Assembly: GCA_020636005.1 (NCBI GenBank)
Contig: JACJYR010000005.1
Coordinates: 310,001-374,000 of the forward strand
DNA length: 64,000 nt
From: Lewinellaceae bacterium
GTDB taxonomy: Bacteria; Bacteroidota; Bacteroidia; Chitinophagales; Saprospiraceae
Direction: 5' to 3'
The notes under the pieces are model-generated. The model did not search any database. It was not told where the DNA came from and saw only the letters and a list, made by a program, of their open reading frames with translations. The translations under genes and the position numbers were made by a program. Positions 9,283 to 20,700 of this stretch are shown piece by piece. Each line of letters starts with the position of its first letter. The stretch's first letter is position 1.

Positions 9283-9534
9283 AAATGAAAAAAATGATGG
9301 AGGCACGTTTGGGGAAGGAAAAACTTGCAACTCACCAACGGAACGTACTGGAACGATGCAGCTAACTGGAGTCTGGGCAAAGTATCGCAGCCATGCCACC
9401 ATGTAGTGATCCCTTCGGGCCACAACGTAATACTGGCAGCCGGGAAACGAGGCTACGGCCGGGCGCTGGAAGTGCAACTGAACTGTGAACTGAAAGTGGA
9501 ACCAAGGGGGGTCATGGACATTAAAAAAAACTGA
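9283..9534 (+). pseudogene. Orphan C-terminal module of the giant-protein family
   Basis: The frame ending at 9534 encodes WNDAANWSLGKV, CHHVVIPSGHNV, RGYGRALEVQL and VMDIKKN. This matches the last ~70 residues of the three giant genes (WADPANWSDGTVP, VVIPPGNNV, ARGRTLDVQL, LDIINP). In that frame only a TTG at 9325 could start it. An ATG-AAA-AAA-ATG start lies at 9283 in another frame, so one indel near 9300-9325 would give a short intact gene. TACATTTG at 9230-9237 matches the Bacteroidota -7 element. It is either the relic of a deleted giant gene that kept its promoter and C-terminus, or a frame-broken small gene. A terminator follows at 9577. Confidence 0.65.
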
Positions 9535-9562
9535 TGATTTTGAATGAGAAAGGGAATTATTA

Positions 9563-9672
9563 AGGATCAAAGGAAAAATAATCCCGATTTCACATCGGGA
9601 TTATTTTTAAAAAACCCCTCCATTGCTGGGGTTTTCAAAATCAAAATGGTGAAGTTATTTTTTCATCGTTAC
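9563..9672. repeat. 110-bp two-hairpin repeat, copy 1 (acts as terminator)
   Basis: AATAATCCCGAT (9577-9588) pairs with ATCGGGATTATT (9594-9605), followed by T5 and preceded by an A run, so it can terminate in both directions. A second hairpin (AAAACCCC...TGGGGTTTT, about 9611-9635) follows. The whole 110 bp recurs with few changes at 63104-63212. Confidence 0.8.
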
Positions 9673-10068
9673 CTAAAACACCATTTCAGTTATAACTCAC
9701 GCTATGCAAAAGACCCGTTTTAAAATAACAATGATCTCATAACTGGTTATCGTTTTTTATGAAAAATCGCTGAATAAACATAAGCTGACCATCAAATAAA
9801 AGTATTTTGGTTAACGGACAGATGAAAACAAAATTTAGCAAAACCCGAACAGTGCTCCTAAAAGTCAAATGCTCGGTGGGGTTGTCTTTTTTTTGAGATG
9901 AGGCAATCCCCACCGTTTTTTAAAGTGGATTTGGTGGCCTGGGCTACAAATTCTCAACTTTTTATTTTCCCAAATTTCCCATGAATAGAGCAGTATTTAT
10001 ATCTGATGAGCCAGGGTACCTAAAAAGTTAGGCCCTGGAGCGTCAGAGAACAAATTGGAGTAATTTAG
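9673..10068. other. Non-coding stretch, no gene seen
   Basis: About 400 bp of AT-rich DNA without an ORF of coding character or a recognisable RNA. It may be the decayed remainder of whatever once joined the orphan module to the following region. Confidence 0.4.
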
Positions 10069-10105
10069 AAGGCCGGGCTTTATGAGAAGTCCGGCCTTTA
10101 TTTTT
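10069..10105 (+). terminator. Hairpin with short T-run
   Basis: AAGGCCGGGCTT (10069-10080) pairs with AAGTCCGGCCTT (10087-10098) with one G-U pair, followed by TATTTTT. It works best on the plus strand, but it also overlaps the end of the minus-strand fragment at 10098. Confidence 0.6.
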
Positions 10106-10292
10106 GTGCGGTGCGGACTCCCTTGCGGTCGAACTGCTCGAACTCGAAGTAGTTGACCCCGACATCCAGGTTCTTGCCATTGAGTACCAAGCTGTTGTGC
10201 CAACGGCCGACGCAGGTCTCACCAACCTCGGTGGCCCATTGCCGCACTTGCAGGGCATTGTCCCTTTTCAGCCTTTCAACCCGCACGAGCAC
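10098..10292 (-). pseudogene. Unrecognised coding fragment
   Basis: A 64-codon minus-strand frame with good coding character (RVERLKRDN, QVRQWATEVGETCVGRWHN, VGVNYFEFEQFDRKGVR). The same frame continues upstream past the GTG at 10292 for about eight codons (VIGIQEGC) before meeting a stop, so it looks like the C-terminal end of a larger gene that lost its front. I do not recognise the family. Confidence 0.35.
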
Positions 10293-10415
10293 GCAGCCTT
10301 CCTGGATGCCGATGACACATCATTGATTTATTGTCGGAACAACTCTGGCAGGGCCACTTCGGCCCTCTTCAATTAAAAAAGAAGGAAATAAACCGACCAA
10401 GCGGTCATACAACTT

Positions 10416-12359
10416 TCAGGTATCGCCCTTTTTGGTAAATGTCTCCCCCACTGTAAACGCCTGGATAAAATTATCAAGGTCGGCCGTTTCTGCCAGGCCG
10501 AGTTTGTTGCTCAGGCGGCGGCGGCTGCGCATCACGCTTTCGGGTGAAATGCCCAGTGTCTCGGCGATTTCTATTTTATCAAAATCCAGTTTTAGCAATA
10601 AAAAAAGCCGGGTCTCGGCGGCGGTCATCCTGGGGTACTCCTTTTTAAGGCTGTTCAGAAAGCCCGGAAAACTTTGCTCGAACTGCTGGCGGAAATGCAC
10701 CCAATCCGTGTCCGTCAGGATTTTCAGGCTGCGCAATGAGTTGCTCTCCATTGGCCCATGAGTGGTTTCTTCGGGCGGGGCGAGGTGCTGGGTGTTGAGG
10801 CGCATTTGCAGTTCTTCAATGAGGTGGTTCTTGAGGGCGAGCAGGCGGGAGGTTGTATCCAGTTCTTCTTTCGTGGTTTTCAGGGCGCTGTTTGATTGGT
10901 GCAATTCGGTCTGCGAGCGTTCGAGTGCTTTGTCTTTGAGCAGTTCTCTGGCTTCTGCAAGTTCCTTTTCCTGTTCCAACAGTTTTTTGTCCTGTTCCAA
11001 CAACTCGTTCTCCTGTTCCAAAATGCGGTGGCGGCCCCGCTGCCGCAGGTAAAGGGAGGCCGAAAACCCCAAGGCGAGCATGGCGAGGAGGGCAATGATA
11101 GTGTTTTGCTGTATGGTGCTTTTGCGCTCCTGTTCCAATTCCTGGATGCGCCGTTCTTGCTGGGCGTTTTCGTAGCGGGCCTCCAATTCTGCCACCTCCT
11201 TCGCCTTGTCTGCCGTAAACTTGATTTCAAACAGCCGCCGGCTTTCTTTCACTTCGTCAAAAGCATGTTTCCAATCACCCCGTTTGGCATATACGTCGCC
11301 CAAAAGATTGTGTGTTGCCGCAAGGTTGCCAGTGTCGGGCGAGGCAAGCGACTCTTTCAGGTAAATTTCGGCCGAGTCCAGTTTGCCGGTGCAGAGATAA
11401 CAATCGCCCAGCGTCATGCCGAATTGGTAATAGCCAAAAAGGTTGCTTTTGTCCGGGTTCCGGCGATAGGCATCCAGGAAATAGGGCAAGGCAGTATCGC
11501 ATTCTCCTTTAACAAAGTAGGCCCTTGCCAACCAATAAATAAGCCGGGCAGGCGGGGCTGCTGCTTCGTTGTTTTGTTTAAAAATATCGAGTGCCATATT
11601 TACCCAAAAAAGACTGGAATCTGGGTCTGTTTTCAAGTAGTAGGTGCAAAGGTTAGATGCGGTCCTCGCCCTGTACCGCCAGGCATTATCCAGTTTTGAA
11701 TAGTCGGCGTCCCAGTTTTTTTGGAGCCAGGACAAGAATTGTGGTCTGTTGTTGCTGCGTTCATAAGCCACCGCTATATCCTGGTACAGCGTGGCCCGCC
11801 GGTGGGAAAAGGTGGTGTCGTGCACATTCAGCAAGTCCAACACCTCAAAATAATTTTTCAGCGCATCCGCAAAATTGTTTTGATAGACATAGCTCCGGGC
11901 CATCACATAGGTCGCATCGCTGGCATCCAGTGGCCTGCCCAGCCTGGTGTACCGTTGGTAAGCATCCGTCAGGCAAATGCGGGCAGAGTCGAATTGGGCC
12001 AAATCCACGTAGAACTCTCCCCGCACCATTTGTGCAAAAGCCGTCACGGTATCGTGCGGGTAGTTTTCTTCGTAAAGGTCCAACAACCGGAAATTCACCG
12101 CCGGGTTCGTCCTCGGCATGTGGTACCAGATAGACAGGCAGCCCCAGGGCTGCAGGGAGGGGGGCACTTCCGCCTTTAGGCGGGCAACGCACGAATCCGC
12201 ATTGGACAAGGGGTAGGTCGCAAGATAGTCGCCATTGTGGGCGGCATTCTGGTACTCAAAGAACGTACTGTCCGAATCGGGGGCAGTATTATCCTGACAG
12301 GCGAGGAAGGAAAGGAAGGGAAAAAAAGCAAAAACTGCAAAGCGGAAACGATAGGCCAT
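10416..12359 (-). CDS. TPR membrane protein with C-terminal HTH (LuxR-like)
   Basis: A 647-residue one-component regulator of a type common in Bacteroidota. It has a signal peptide ending in SFLACQD (possible lipobox Cys21, though the -3 residue is Phe), TPR-like helical repeats over about 60-400, a membrane helix (TIIALLAMLALGFSASLYL, about 418-436) and a long Glu/Leu coiled coil (EQENELLEQDKKLLEQEKEL and onward). A C-terminal helix-turn-helix domain follows: MTAAETRLFLLLKLDFDK, then IAETLGISPESVMRSRRRL. It presumably senses something outside the inner membrane and binds DNA at its cytoplasmic end. It is divergent from giant gene 1 across a ~436-bp intergenic region, which makes that gene its most likely target. 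A truncated relative lies at 37978-38492. Confidence 0.85.
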   Translation of the reverse strand: MAYRFRFAVFAFFPFLSFLACQDNTAPDSDSTFFEYQNAAHNGDYLATYPLSNADSCVARLKAEVPPSLQPWGCLSIWYHMPRTNPAVNFRLLDLYEENYPHDTVTAFAQMVRGEFYVDLAQFDSARICLTDAYQRYTRLGRPLDASDATYVMARSYVYQNNFADALKNYFEVLDLLNVHDTTFSHRRATLYQDIAVAYERSNNRPQFLSWLQKNWDADYSKLDNAWRYRARTASNLCTYYLKTDPDSSLFWVNMALDIFKQNNEAAAPPARLIYWLARAYFVKGECDTALPYFLDAYRRNPDKSNLFGYYQFGMTLGDCYLCTGKLDSAEIYLKESLASPDTGNLAATHNLLGDVYAKRGDWKHAFDEVKESRRLFEIKFTADKAKEVAELEARYENAQQERRIQELEQERKSTIQQNTIIALLAMLALGFSASLYLRQRGRHRILEQENELLEQDKKLLEQEKELAEARELLKDKALERSQTELHQSNSALKTTKEELDTTSRLLALKNHLIEELQMRLNTQHLAPPEETTHGPMESNSLRSLKILTDTDWVHFRQQFEQSFPGFLNSLKKEYPRMTAAETRLFLLLKLDFDKIEIAETLGISPESVMRSRRRLSNKLGLAETADLDNFIQAFTVGETFTKKGDT

Positions 12360-12384
12360 TATATTGTCTGTTGGTTGAATAGGG

Positions 12385-12392
12385 CAAAAGTA
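12385..12392 (-). promoter_or_regulatory. Putative -7 element TACTTTTG for the TPR-HTH gene
   Basis: On the minus strand the sequence reads TACTTTTG, matching the Bacteroidota TAnnTTTG consensus, 26 bp before the ATG. I do not see a clear -33 TTTG, so it is tentative. Confidence 0.45.
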
Positions 12393-12478
12393 GATGCCAG
12401 AACCCTTATTTTACTTGGTTTCTTATTTTGTCCGCTTTTTGTCCGCCCCTTTTTTCTGAAAAGTTAACCCAAGAGGCC

Positions 12479-12795
12479 CACTTTTGCATCCATGAAATAA
12501 AAACATAATCTCAAAACAGGATTTCCATCCCCAACCAACCCGTTTTTCCAAGTCCACTTTCCCTATTTCCGATTGGGTTTTATTCAAAAGGACCTGCTTG
12601 CACACCTAACAGCGGAGTGGGACAGGTATGCCCATTTGACCCGCCCGAAACTAAGCCCATAGGGGTTTGCCGGGCCCTGATAAAATTAAAGCCGTGGGGA
12701 ACACTTTTCATGTGATGAGTTTATCCCCATTGGCTTTTTGAAAAATATACTGACTGAATAACCTCTTCATCTTCCATTTCTAACGCAAACAAATA
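12479..12795 (+). promoter_or_regulatory. Long 5' leader of giant gene 1, shared with giant gene 2
   Basis: Three blocks align with the leader of giant gene 2 (43291-43599): TTTGCATCCATGAA (12483-12496), CCCCAACCAACC with its flank (about 12530-12570), and AATATACTGAC plus the run up to the ATG (about 12745-12795). At the -7 position giant 2 has TACCTTTG while giant 1 has CACTTTTG. The transcribed leader would be about 300 nt, long enough to hold a regulatory structure. Confidence 0.5.
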
Positions 12796-14760
12796 ATGAA
12801 AAAAGATCCTCACACCTGTCCACCCAGCCATTATCTCCTACTGTAAGGAAAGCGGTTGCGGCATTCACCCATTTTTCAAAGCAGCGGGGCTACAAAATTC
12901 CTGCTGCTGGGCGCCCTGCTCTTCACCTTTGCCTTTTCGGCGCAGGCGCAGTACGACCCAGTGGTGACTTCAGGGGTCCACCTGTTCAGCCGAAACAGAT
13001 GGTACCTACAATTACACTACCTTACTGAACAGTAAACCTAAATATGAACTTGTAGGTAATGCCAATATCACGATACAATGGGATGGCACCAAATGGGTTT
13101 TGGTTTCTAATGGAAATATCTTTAATCAAACCACCCAAGACTCGCCCCTGCCGCCCTGTGATGGCTGGACAGATGTATGGGGCTGTGGCCCGCTGTACAT
13201 CACTGGGGGTGCTCGCCGTTTTACGCCCCAGTGGTGACTTCGGGCATCAACGGCTGTTCCGCCGAGGGACTTTCACCTACGTTGGCCTCGTAAACGGCAA
13301 ACCTTCTTACACCGAAGCGAATGACCACAGCACCATTTTTGGGGAAAACAACAAATGGAATGTTGCTTTCTCACAAATGACGGCCCTCCCTACGACTACT
13401 GGTTTGAAAACACCAGTTGCTCCCCCCTGCCCCCCCCTGTGGTGCATGGACAGACCTGGATGGTTGTGGTACTTTTATCGTGGATAGCGGATGTCCGGCG
13501 CCGTGTGCTTCCACACCTGTCACGCCATCGGTCTCCATCGCTGCCAGCCGGGCAATACCATTGCCCCTGGCACCAGCGTCACCTTCACGGCCACGCCCAC
13601 CAATGGCGGTGCTGCGCCCTGTTACGACTGGATAAAAATGGGATGAACGTGGGCAACTACACTGCTACTTATACGGATGCGGCTTTGGCCGATGGCGATG
13701 TGATTACTTGCATCATGAACAGCAATGACCCTGTGCCTCGCCCGCTTCGGCGACGAGCAATGGGATAACGATGACGGTGACCTCAGTTGTGAACGGCCCA
13801 ACATGCAGCAGCTACTATACCCTGACCGTATCCAGTGGTTACCCAATCACCAATTCTGAATGCATATTTGCAGAAGGTGACAATGTTTATGGTGGTACTG
13901 GAGCGGGGTTAAGTATCTCACACGATGGGGAAACTTTCAATACCTTCTCCACAAGTAGGGTAGCAGATGTTTACGCTCAAGGGGACACAATCTATTTCTG
14001 TAACAGTTCCGGCTTATACATTTCTACTAATGGGGCTTGACATACAGCATCTATAATACTGCAAACGGTTTGGGTGGAACTGTTAGAGGGATAGCTGTGG
14101 TAAACAACACCATCTATGCTGCTACTTTTACCGCTCCCTCATCAGGTGGCGTGAGCATTTCCACGAACGGAGGCACTAATTTTACCAACTACACCACGGC
14201 AAATGGATTGGGCAGTAACAGGGTAAATGATGTGTATGTTGTCGGCAGTACCGTTTATGCTGCGACCCAAGCCGGATTGAGCATTTCCACAAACGGTGGC
14301 ACCAGCTACACCAATTACACCACGTCAGATGGGCTTGGCAGTAATAGCATAACTAAGGTGTTTGCTGTCGGAAATACCGTTTATGCTGCCACCAAGCCGG
14401 ATTGAGCATTTCCACGAACGGTGGTACCAGCTATACCAATTACACCACGGCAAATGGATTAGGAAGCAACACGGTACGTGATGTGTACGCTGTCGGCAGT
14501 ACCGTTTATGCTGCCACCACCAACGGCGGATTGAGCATTTCCACAAATGGTGGCGCCAGCTACACCAATTATACCCCGGCAAATGGGCTGGGCAGCAACA
14601 CTCCGACTGCAGTATTTCCTCATGTAAACAAGGTTTTGTCGGCTTTGCTGGTGGAACACCTCCAGATGCAAATCTCTCGTATTGCTGCGCCTTCAATGTC
14701 ACCCCAGTTGTCTCCATCGCCGCCGACCCCGGCAACTCCATCACCCCGGCACCAGCGTCA
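12796..14760 (+). pseudogene. Frameshifted 5' part of giant gene 1
   Basis: The ATG at 12796 begins a reading that continues only if about 14 small deletions are repaired (near 12828, 12877, 12896, 12985, 13213, 13267, 13377, 13437, 13548, 13637, 13731, 14032, 14391 and 14744). Nearly all are single bases, many in homopolymers. Repaired, it gives a signal peptide (FLLLGALLFTFAFSAQAQ) aligned with that of giant gene 2 and two copies of the NGKP/WDG-W module (about 12970-13215 and 13220-13490). An Ig-like domain (about 13520-13770) follows, then a propeller-like array of STNGG/NYTTANGLGSN repeats (13860-14660). The final shift (ATCACCCC for ATCACCCCC) leads into the long intact frame. It is either genuine decay or assembly error. 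Confidence 0.75.
13860..14660 (+). repeat. Propeller-like array of ~39-aa STNGG repeats
   Basis: At least six repeats of the form GLSISTNGG-x-NYTTANGLGSN-x-VYAxGxTVYAAT lie across the frameshifts at 14032 and 14391. They resemble two-component-regulator-type propeller blades. Confidence 0.7.
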
Positions 14761-17700
14761 CCTTCACCGCCACCCCGACCAACGGCGGCAGCACCCCTGC
14801 CTACCAATGGAAAGTGAACGGTATGAACGTCGGCACGAACCAGGCCACCTACACCAGCACCACTTTGGTGGATGGCGATGTGGTGACTTGTGAAATGACG
14901 AGCAGTGCCCTTTGTGTTGACCCAACGACGGCGACGAGCAATGGGATAACGATGACGGTGACCGCTGCCGCACCCATCGCCGCTTGCCTTTGGACCTCCC
15001 AAACCTCTGCGGCGGACAATTCCTGGACTTCCGTGACTTACGGCAACGGCGTGTTTGTCGCCGTCGCAAATTCAGGCACCGGCAACCGGGTGATGACCAG
15101 TCCCGATGGCATCATTTGGACCAGCCAAACCTCTGCGGCGAACAACGACTGGACTTCCGTGACCTACGGCAATGGCTTGTTTGTCGCCGTAGCAAATTCA
15201 GGCACCGGCAACCGGGTGATGACCAGCCCCGATGGCATCAATTGGACCATCCGTACCTCTGCAGCGAACAACGCTTGGCTTTCCGTGACCTACGGCGATG
15301 GCTTATTTGTCGCCGTCGCAATTTCAGGCACCGGCAACCGGGTAATGACCAGCCCGGACGGCATCAATTGGACTATCCAAACTTCTGCGGCAAATAACGA
15401 GTGGTGGTCCGTGACTTATGGTAATGGCTTGTTTGTTGCCGTGGCGAATTTCAGTAATCTGGTAATGACCAGCCCTGATGGCATCGCCTGGACCCTTCGC
15501 ACCGCTGCAGCGAACAACGCTTGGACTTCCGTGACCTATGGTGATGGCCTGTTTGTTGCCGTGGCGAGGAGCGGCTCGGGCAACCAGGTGATGACCAGCC
15601 CCGATGGCATCAATTGGACCAGCCGTACTACCCCTGCAGCGACCAACTTTTGGCTTTCCGTGACTTACGGCAATGGTTTATTTGTAGCGGTGGCGCCGTT
15701 AGGCTTTGGCAATCTGGTGATGACGAGCCCCGATGGGATTAATTGGACCAGCCGTACCCCTGCATCAAACAACACTTGGCAATCCGTGACTTATGGCAAT
15801 GGTATATTTGTAGCGGTGGCAGGCTCAGGTACTGGCAACCGGGTAATGACCGGTAGTGGTAGTTTAGTCCCTGCTTCCGTCTCCATCGCCGCTGACCCCA
15901 GCGGCGCCATCACCCCCGGCACCAGCGTCACCTTCACCGCCACCCCGACCAACGGCGGCAGTACCCCTGCCTACCAATGGAAAGTGAACGGTATGAATGT
16001 CGGCACGGACCAGGACACCTACACCAGCACCACTTTGCAAGATGGCGACGTAGTGACTTGTGAAATGACGAGCAGCGACCCTTGCGCCGACCCAACGACG
16101 GCGACGAGCAATGGGATAACGATGGAGGTAAGCGCACCCGCTGTCGCTTGCGCTTGGACCTCCCAAACCTCCGCAGCAGACAACGAATGGTATTCCGTGA
16201 CCTACGGCAATGGCTTGTTTGTCGCTGTGGCACAGACCGGTTCTGGCAACCGGGTGATGACCAGCCCCGATGGCATTACCTGGACCATCCGCACCTCTGC
16301 GGCGAACAACGATTGGCGTTCCGTGACCTACGGCAATGGCTTGTTCGTTGCTGTGGCGCAGACCGGCACGGGCAACCGGGTGATGACCAGCCCCGATGGC
16401 ATTACCTGGACCATCCGCACCTCTGCAGCGGATAATGAATGGCTTTCCGTGACCTACGGCAATGGCCTATTTGTCGCTGTGGCCCAGACCGGCAGCGGCG
16501 ACCGGGTGATGACCAGCCCCGATGGCATCGCCTGGACCAGCCGCACCTCTGCGGGGGATAATGTATGGACATCCGTGACCTATGGCAATGGCCTGTTTGT
16601 CGCTGTGGCATTTGCTGGCGTTGTCAACCGGGTGATGACCAGCCCCGATGGCATCAATTGGACCCTCCGCACTGCTGCGGCGGACAACGGATGGCTTGCC
16701 GTGACCTACGGCAATGGCCTATTCGTCGCCGTAGCAACTTCAGGCACTGGCAACCGGGTGATGACCAGCCCGGATGGGATTACCTGGACAAGCCAATCCT
16801 ATCCAGTGGATAATAATTGGCGTGCCCTGACCTATGGCAATGGCTTATTTGTTGCCCTTTCAAGTACAGGCACCGGCAACCGGGTGATGACCAGCCCCAA
16901 TGGCATCACTTGGACTATCCAAACCTCTGCAGCGGACAACGCTTGGCGTTCTGTGACCTACGGCAATGGCCTATTTGTCGCCGTAGCAAGTTCTGGCACC
17001 GGCAACCGGGTAATGACCGGTAGCGGTTTGACCCCCTCCGTCGCCATCGCCGCCGACCCCAGCGGCGCCATAACCGCTGGCACCAGCGTCACCTTCACTG
17101 CCACCCCGACCAACGGCGGCAGCACCCCTGCCTACCAATGGAAAGTGAACGGCACGAACGTCGGCACGGACCAGGCTACCTACACCAGCACCACACTGGT
17201 GGATGGCGATTTAGTGACTTGTGAAATGACGAGCAACGACCCTTGCGCTGACCCGGCTACGGCGACGAGTATGGGGATTACGATGGAGGTGAGTTCACCT
17301 TGTACTTTTACCCCAGCCAATGTCATAGTTACGGGCTTCGATAATGGTTATGAAATACACAATGGCACTTACACGCCAAGTGGTTCTATGAATGGAGCGC
17401 CCGTTTGGAGTTTTGGCAATGCCACTATCGAATATAATGGAAGCTCCTGGCGCATGAAAGCAAGTGGTTCACTTATCGCCATAAATTTTGATGGCGCTGT
17501 TGATGAATTGCCATGCACTGGTTGGTTAGCCGAAGGCTCGGCCCCTCCTGTCCTGAGTGGCGGCTGCGGCAGTCTGTCCGGAACGCTCACCCCTACAGTT
17601 GCCATCGCCGCCGACCCCAGCGGCGCCATCACCCCCGGCACCAGCGTCACCTTCACCGCCACCCCGACCAACGGCGGCAGCACCCCTGCTTACCAATGGA

Positions 17701-20700
17701 AAGTGAACGGCATGAACGTGGGTACGGACCAGGCTACCTACACCAGCACCACTTTGGCGAATAATGATGTGGTGACGTGCGAAATGACGAGCAATGAGCC
17801 TTGCGCCGACCCCACTACGGCGACGAGCAATGAAGTGACCATGACCGTTGCAACTCCCTGCCCACCCGTCTTTATGGAAGCCACAGCCAATCCTTTCGAG
17901 CAGGTCAGGGAAAGTTCCATCGCCTTTGCGGACGTGGACGGCGACAATGACCTGGATTTGCTGATAACGGGAAATAATACAGTTGGCGAAAATAAGCCGG
18001 GTAACGGAAGCAACTCAACCCCTGGCCCAGTTGCCATCTTGTACACCAACGACGGCAACGGCGTTTTCACCGAAGTCACAGGTACGCCGTTCGTTGGCGT
18101 AGATAGAGGAGATGTCGCCTTTGCGGACGTGAACGGCGACACTTATAAAGATGTGCTGATTACTGGCGTGAATGCTTCGTTCGCAAAAACCGCCAAACTG
18201 TTCACGAACAATGGCAGCGGCGTTTTTACCGAAGTCACAGGTACCCCGTTCGAGGGGGTGGACGGAAGCTCCATTGCCTTTGCGGACGTGGATGGCGACC
18301 TGGACCAGGACGCGCTTATCACAGGATTTAACGCTTCCAATCAGTCGGTTTCCAAACTGTACACGAACAATGGCAGCGGCGTGTTTACCGAAGTCACTGG
18401 CACACCGTTCGATGCCGTTCAATTGGGTTCAATTGCCTTTGCGGACGTGGACGGCGACAGTGACCAGGATGTGATGGTCACAGGTGAAAACAATTCTGGG
18501 CTTCCATTCTCTCAATTGTACCTGAATGGCAATGAGGCAGCGGTCGCCATCGCCGCCGACCCCGGCAACAGCATCGTCGAAGGCACCAGCGTCACCTTCA
18601 CTGCCACGCCCACCAACGGCGGCAGCACCCCTGCCTATCAATGGAAAGTGAACGGCACGAACGTCGGCACGGACCAGGCTACCTACACCAGCACCACTTT
18701 GGAGGATGGCGATGTGGTGACTTGTGAGTTGACGAGCAGCGACCCTTGTACTGACCCGGCTATGGCAGTGAGCAATGAGATTGCGATGGAGGTGGAGACC
18801 GTATTAACGCCAGAATGTACCAAAATCCACATTACGACCAATTGCAGTGGTTTTGACGGTGATTATCTATTTACTGATTATTATGAGGGTGCAGGATACT
18901 GGACACATGTTACAGAGGGATATGAAATTTACTTTGACGGCGACGAGTGGGTTTTGGATGATGCCTTCTTTAACAACTCGACGGATTCACCATTTCCCCC
19001 AACTACAGGTTGGTTACCGACACCAGGGGGAGATTGTGATGGTCAGCCCATCACCAATTTTGAAATTATCCAACTCAACGGCCCGCCAGAGGTCACCATT
19101 AGCGTTGACCCCAGCGATGCCATCGAGCAAGGCACCAATGCCACGTTCACGGCGACACCGCTCTATGGTGGCGATACCCCTATCTATCAATGGAAATTGA
19201 ACGGCAATCCCGTAGGCACGGACAGCGACACCTACGCCAATGCCACTTTGGCCAATGGCGATGTCGTCACTTGCGAATTGACCAGCAACGACCCTTGCCT
19301 CAGTACCACCATGGCAACGAGCAATGCGATTACGATGGAAGTAGTTGTATGCAATGGCCCGTTGACCGCCGCTGTAGCCATTGATGCCAATCCAAGTGGC
19401 AGCCTTGCCGCAGGCACCAGCGTAACCTTCACCGCCGCACCGACGAACGGCGGAACTTCACCTGTTTACCAATGGAGGGTGAACGGAAACCCTGTTGGCA
19501 CAAACAGCAACACCTATACTACTGACGCTTTGGAAGATGGCAATGTGGTCACTTGTGACATGAATACCCATAACCCTTGTGCCGCCCCACCCACGGTGAC
19601 GAGCAACGCCATCACGATGGTGGTCGGCGCCTTCCCTGCGCCTTCTTTTACTGGGCTGGACAATACCTATTGCGACCTCGATGCCCCAGTCACACTAATG
19701 GGTAACCTTCCTGGTGCTTTGGGCAGTTTTGAAGGGCCTGGTGTTACTGACAATGGCGATGGCACGGCCACTTTTATCCCGGCAAATGCCATTGGTAGCG
19801 AAACTATCCGCTATATATCCACGGCCAACCATATTCCTGGCTGGGTGAGCGTTTCCGCAGGTTCGTACCATACTATCGGTCTAAAAGCCGACGGCACGCT
19901 CTGGGCATGGGGCGACAATGGCGACTATGGTCAATATGGTATCGGCAACTTTACGAGCAGTGAGATACCCGTGCAGGTAGGCACTGATAATGATTGGGCC
20001 AATATCACCACAGGGGGCAATTTTACCATTGCCCTCAAAACAAACGGCACGCTCTGGGCATGGGGGAGCAACAGCTACGGGGAACTGGGAATTGGCAATT
20101 TCACGGCAAGCAATGTGCCTGTCCAAATAGGAACTGACACTGATTGGGCCAGCATAAGCACAAGGAGTTTTCATACCGTTGCCTTAAAATCGGACGGTAC
20201 CCTCTGGGCTTGGGGATATAATACGTCCGGCCAGCTTGGAATTGGCACCAATACTAACAGCAACGTACCCGTGCAAGTTGGAACTGAAAATAATTGGAGC
20301 AGCATAGGGGCAGGGGGTAATTTCAGCCTTGCTTCAAAAACGGACGGCACCCTATGGTCATGGGGGGAAAATTCAGGAGGACAATTAGGCAATGGCAACT
20401 CTACCAACACCAACACACCAGGCCAAATCGGCTCCGCAACGGACTGGAACCATTTTGTGGCCGGCGATAGTGAGGCTTTTGCTTTTAAAACCAACGGTAC
20501 CTTATGGGCATGGGGATATAACACGTATGGGCAATTGGGGATTGGCAACAATACCAATCAAAACACTCCTACACAAGTAGGCACCGATACCGATTGGAGC
20601 AGTTTGGACGCTAACTTCTCCTGCTATGCCATTAAATCGGATGGTACGCTCTGGTCCTGGGGTTACAATGGGTATGGAGTACTGGTGAATGGTACAGAAA

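Noticed and set aside
9283..14760. Programmed frameshifting or phase-variable switching to explain the broken 5' end of giant gene 1
   Set aside because: About 14 separate shifts, nearly all deletions, cannot be programmed; no slippery-site plus structure arrangement or long homopolymer tract is seen.
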